64,000 bases of DNA, taken from NCBI RefSeq assembly GCF_006346335.1, contig NZ_VDMC01000011.1, forward strand, positions 17,630-81,629, read 5' to 3'. Position numbers and translations under genes: made by a program. Shown here in pieces: positions 60,882 through 64,000 of this stretch (the stretch's first letter is position 1; each line of letters opens with the position of its first letter). The notes under the pieces are model-generated. The model worked only from the letters and a program-made list of their open reading frames with translations, was not told the DNA's origin and ran no database searches. This DNA comes from Aequorivita sinensis. Lineage in GTDB: Bacteria > Bacteroidota > Bacteroidia > Flavobacteriales > Flavobacteriaceae.

Positions 60882-63239
60882 TTAGCTTTTTAAATCGCCA
60901 AAACCCTTGTAGTCTTCGGTTTCCATTATTTTTTTGAGTTCGAGGTACTTTTCCACAGGCATTAATTCGGTGATTCCAATTTCACCCGTAGCAAGAAAAG
61001 TGCTGAGATGCCTTTCAATAGTTCCTACGGTAAAACCTCGTTCTTTAGCAATTTCGGCAATGCTCATTCCCGATTTGAATAAGTTGAAGGAGATTTGTTG
61101 TGTTTTACTTTTTTTAGGAACCAATTTGATTTCATTTTTTGGCTCCATTGCGTTTTCTTCGCAGTAATTATTAATTACTTCCAGGATTGCCGCACCGTAT
61201 TTTTTAAGTCTAACTTTTCCGATGTCGGATATTTGTCGCAGTTGATTTACGTTTGTGGGAAATACTTCGCACATTTCATAAAGCGCTTTTTGGGTAAAAA
61301 CTTGATAGGGAGGAATACCTTCTTGTTCCGAAAACATGGTGCGGAGTTCTCGCAGTAATTCAAATAATTTATTATTTTCAGTTGAAGCGTTAAAGTCGGA
61401 TTTTTTGCGTTTTGGTTTTTCTACTTCCTGTAGTGCAGCTTTAGCCCGCAAATTGAGGTATTTCGAAGTATTGAAACCATCTTTTAAACCTTTAAAGCAA
61501 TACTGTTTTACAACTATCAATTCTTCCAAATTATTAAGCTGATTTGTAATATCTTCTTTAATTGCTTTATTATCTGTGGCAAAATTTAAGTCGGCTAAAG
61601 GTTTTATAATAAAATCTTGCAAGTGTTTTTCAAAATAAAAAACTGCCTTTTTAAAGCGTTCCTGTAACTGAACATTATTTTCTGGAGCCTCGTGTTCACT
61701 TAGATTTTTTAATTGAATTTGGAAGTTCGTATTAACTTTTAAAAGCTCGGTCACTCCTTTTTCTTTTAAAATGGTTAATTGATCGAGTAAATTTCCGTTA
61801 ATGCTGTCTTTATTTTTAAAGTAGATATCTATAATTCTGCCAATCGGATGTAGAAAAGGATGGAAATTAAAAATGTCGTTAATCAAGTTAAGTTGATACG
61901 CTATCTGCGAAGTTTCTAAAATAGAAGCATCTGGCTGGTTCTCTTCGGCATTTTTACTAAAGGAAGCAACTTCCAGATTGTTGATAATGCTTTTTCGAGA
62001 GAACGGACCGGTTAAAACGATTCCTTCCAAAGTTTTGCACCGGCTTAAAGCTACATAGGTTTGTCCGTGTGCGAATGCTTCTTGGGCATCGATAATTACT
62101 TTTTCAAAAGTGAGTCCCTGACTTTTATGAATAGTTATAGCCCAAGCCAAACGCAGCGGAATTTGTGTAAATGAACCAATTTCATCTTCCATTATTTCCT
62201 TTGTCTCTGGATTTATGGAGTATTGAATATTCTTCCATATTTCTGGGCTAGTAACAATATCAAATTCATCCCCGGGGCATCGCACTAGTACTTCATCTTC
62301 GTCTAAATCGACCACAGTACCAATCTTTCCATTGAAATAACGCTTTTCCGGAGAGCTGTCGTTTTTAACGAACATAACTTGCGCCCCAACCTTTAGCTTC
62401 AGCTCTAAATGGGTAGGATAGGTATATTCGGGAAACTTTTCTTCTACTTCTGCTTCGTAGATGAAGCTTTTCTCTTTTAGCTTTTTCAATTCTGCAGCAT
62501 TTATTCTGTCAGCTCTATTGTTATGGGTGGTCAAAGTAATATACCCAGTGCTGTCTTGTGTAGAAAAATCGGGAATATACCGTTTGTTGAGTATTTCGGA
62601 AGATTCGTGAGTCAAGGAATTATTTCTAATTTCGTTTAATATTTTTATAAAATCCTCACTTTCCTGTCTGTAGATGTGTTTCAATTCAATGGTAAGCGCA
62701 TTCGATTGTTGAAACGAATTGCTTCCAAAGAAAAATCCTGTATTGTAGTATTGTTTTAAGAGCTGCCATTCATCGTTTTTAATTACTGGCGAAAGCTGTT
62801 GCAAGTCGCCAATCATCAAAAGCTGGGCGCCACCAAAGGGTTTGCTTCTATCTCTAAACCTGCGCAAAACTTGGTCTATGCCATCGAGCAAATCGGCACG
62901 TACCATACTTACTTCATCGATAACTAACAAATCTAAAGACTTAATAATATTGATTTTCTTTTTACTGAATTTTTTAGAGAAAGAATTGCTTTGCGCATTT
63001 GCAGACTCGGGCAAGATGGGACCAAATGGCAACTGAAAAAAGGAATGAATAGTCACCCCTCCGGCATTGATAGCCGCCACTCCGGTGGGTGCTACAACTG
63101 CCATTCTCTTTAAGGAACCCGTTTTTAATCTATGTAGAAACGTAGTTTTTCCCGTCCCTGCTTTCCCGGTCAGAAAAATATTCCTATCGGTATAATTGAC
63201 GAAGTTCCAAGCCAGATCGATTTCAGGATTTTCAATCAT
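60882..63239 (-). CDS. Pif1/RecD2-like superfamily 1 helicase with HRDC and C-terminal HTH
   Basis: This 785-residue protein begins with NIFLTGKAGTGKTTFLHRLK (Walker A), VVAPTGVAAINAGGVTIHSF (motif Ia), LLVIDEVSMVRADLLDGIDQ (Walker B), GGAQLLMIGDLQQLSPVIKN (motif III) and AWAITIHKSQGLTFEKVIID plus VALSRCKTLEGI (motifs V and VI). An HRDC domain lies near 620-690 (RELRTMFSEQEGIPPYQVFT). A helix-turn-helix follows near 725-775 (GMSIAEIAKERGFTVGTIER). This order matches the flavobacterial helicase group. It unwinds 5'-3' from ssDNA, probably in repair or at structured DNA. The tandem array at 63433 begins 193 bp upstream of its start. Confidence 0.92.
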   Translation of the reverse strand: MIENPEIDLAWNFVNYTDRNIFLTGKAGTGKTTFLHRLKTGSLKRMAVVAPTGVAAINAGGVTIHSFFQLPFGPILPESANAQSNSFSKKFSKKKINIIKSLDLLVIDEVSMVRADLLDGIDQVLRRFRDRSKPFGGAQLLMIGDLQQLSPVIKNDEWQLLKQYYNTGFFFGSNSFQQSNALTIELKHIYRQESEDFIKILNEIRNNSLTHESSEILNKRYIPDFSTQDSTGYITLTTHNNRADRINAAELKKLKEKSFIYEAEVEEKFPEYTYPTHLELKLKVGAQVMFVKNDSSPEKRYFNGKIGTVVDLDEDEVLVRCPGDEFDIVTSPEIWKNIQYSINPETKEIMEDEIGSFTQIPLRLAWAITIHKSQGLTFEKVIIDAQEAFAHGQTYVALSRCKTLEGIVLTGPFSRKSIINNLEVASFSKNAEENQPDASILETSQIAYQLNLINDIFNFHPFLHPIGRIIDIYFKNKDSINGNLLDQLTILKEKGVTELLKVNTNFQIQLKNLSEHEAPENNVQLQERFKKAVFYFEKHLQDFIIKPLADLNFATDNKAIKEDITNQLNNLEELIVVKQYCFKGLKDGFNTSKYLNLRAKAALQEVEKPKRKKSDFNASTENNKLFELLRELRTMFSEQEGIPPYQVFTQKALYEMCEVFPTNVNQLRQISDIGKVRLKKYGAAILEVINNYCEENAMEPKNEIKLVPKKSKTQQISFNLFKSGMSIAEIAKERGFTVGTIERHLSTFLATGEIGITELMPVEKYLELKKIMETEDYKGFGDLKS

Positions 63240-63432
63240 AACTAAAAATTGTGGAGGAGATTAGTGTATTTGGGTTATTAAATATAATAAATATAGCGTG
63301 GAAATAAAATTGGTAATTAAAATCTACAGGTTATAGGTTACATCAATATTAATTTAGCCTTGAAACAATTAATAAGTAGAAATCAGTTTTACAGTCCTAA
63401 AAGATTAAATCGGTAATTTGTTATTTCAGTTC

Positions 63433-64000
63433 AGGGCAAAAAAAGCTTTAATCACCTCCAATACTAAAAGGTTTCAAAAAAAGGAAGGCGGCTTGAGGAG
63501 TTAAAAACGGTTCTTGCGGGGTTACTTAGGTGACGCTGCAATCACCACCCACACTGTGAGCGAGTAGGACGTTTTGAGTTTAGGGCAAAAGAAGCCTTAA
63601 TCACCTCCAATACTAAAAGGTTTCAAAAAAAGGAAGGCGGCTTGAGGAGTTAAAAACGGTTCTTGCAGGGTTACTTTGGTAACGCTGCAATCACCACCCA
63701 CACTGTGAGCGAGTGGGACGTTTTGAGTTTAGGGCAAAAAAAGCTTTAATCACCTCCAATACTAAAAGGTTTCAAAAAAAGGAAGGCGGCTTAAGGAGTT
63801 AAAAACGGTTCTTGCAGGGTTACTTGGGTAACGCTGCAATCACCACCCACACTGTGGGCGAGTAGAAAGTTTTGAATTTAGGGCAAAAGAAGCCTTAATC
63901 ACCTCCAATACTAAAAGGTTTCAAAAAAAGGAAGGCGGCTTGAGGAGTAAAAACGGTTCTTGCAGGGTTACTTTGGTAACGCTGCAATCACCACCCACAC
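63433..64000. repeat. Tandem array of a 149-bp non-coding unit (about 3.8 copies, runs off the edge)
   Basis: Unit starts (AGGGCAAAA) are at 63433, 63582, 63731 and 63880, spaced exactly 149 bp. Units are about 93-97% alike, with alternating forms: 1 and 3 read AAAAAGCTTTAATC, 2 and 4 read AAAGAAGCCTTAATC. Because 149 is not a multiple of three and no frame stays open, it does not encode protein. Each unit has a 28-base hairpin (63514-63541, 63663-63690, 63812-63839, 63960-63987) and a CACACTGTG palindrome. Function unknown. Left flank 63240-63432 shows nothing else. Confidence 0.9.

Noticed and set aside
60882..63239. Helicase as part of a defence system
   Set aside because: Domain order (helicase, HRDC, HTH) is that of a common chromosomal flavobacterial helicase, and no effector gene adjoins it.
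63433..64000. CRISPR or TIGR-type guide array
   Set aside because: The whole 149-bp unit is conserved; there are no variable spacers between short repeats and no associated nuclease gene.

Overview
The window looks like the chromosome of a flavobacterium (Bacteroidota, probably family Flavobacteriaceae). The DNA is AT-rich. Several putative promoters carry the Bacteroidota -7 motif TAnnTTTG instead of a sigma70-type -10 box. Shine-Dalgarno sequences are almost absent, with rpsU and typA as clear exceptions. The protein content is also typical: carboxypeptidase-regulatory-like envelope proteins, DUF3857 proteins, LytTR/propeller two-component pairs, curlin-repeat proteins and a DUF2851 protein. 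No rRNA operon, complete insertion sequence, CRISPR array or prophage is seen.

Layout. 1-2.6 kb: a translation block on the minus strand (rpsU, xerC, hpf, then tRNA-Thr, tRNA-Tyr and tRNA-Gly, probably leading to tuf beyond the left edge). 2.6-12.6 kb: minus-strand metabolic and membrane genes (regulatory-domain envelope protein, acyl-CoA dehydrogenase, helix-hairpin-helix protein, sodium/alanine symporter, potassium channel plus PspC, DUF2851, DUF202, PLP-dependent sulfur-amino-acid synthase). 12.6-17.5 kb: a LytTR regulator/propeller-kinase pair beside a curlin-like protein with 28 perfectly spaced 11-residue repeats. 17.9-22.6 kb: an FtsX-type permease and a DUF1343 lipoprotein, split by a two-gene insertion (lipoprotein plus C10 cysteine peptidase) flanked by a 195-bp direct repeat. 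22.6-33 kb: YkgJ-type protein, amidohydrolase, a beta-barrel/TPR pair, an ABC ATPase like FtsE and a subtilase.

33-43.3 kb: a surface-glycan cluster with five glycosyltransferases, a flippase, FdtA/FdtB-type nucleotide-sugar enzymes and an N-acyltransferase. The fdt genes suggest a 3-acylamino-3,6-dideoxyhexose. Gene orientation alternates and convergent genes overlap at their stop codons. 43.3-47.3 kb: a conserved hypothetical, typA (Shine-Dalgarno inside a leader hairpin) and kdsA. 48-52 kb: two tandem DUF3857 proteins that have lost the transglutaminase Cys and His. 52-54.1 kb: an SDR gene with a broken 5' frame and a saccharopine/alanine-dehydrogenase-like gene.

54.2-58.2 kb: tmRNA, with its 3' tail tandemly duplicated (174-bp unit), followed by a compact minus-strand group of three unrecognised genes ending in a Sir2-type deacylase. 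This is the best protein-coding candidate for an undescribed system. 58.2-63.2 kb: THUMP-type RNA methyltransferase, a second methyltransferase, a ZIP transporter and a Pif1-like helicase. 63.4 kb to the right edge: a non-coding tandem array of a 149-bp unit (about 3.8 copies visible) with a hairpin whose stem is kept in every unit. It is the most unusual non-coding structure in the window and runs off the right edge.
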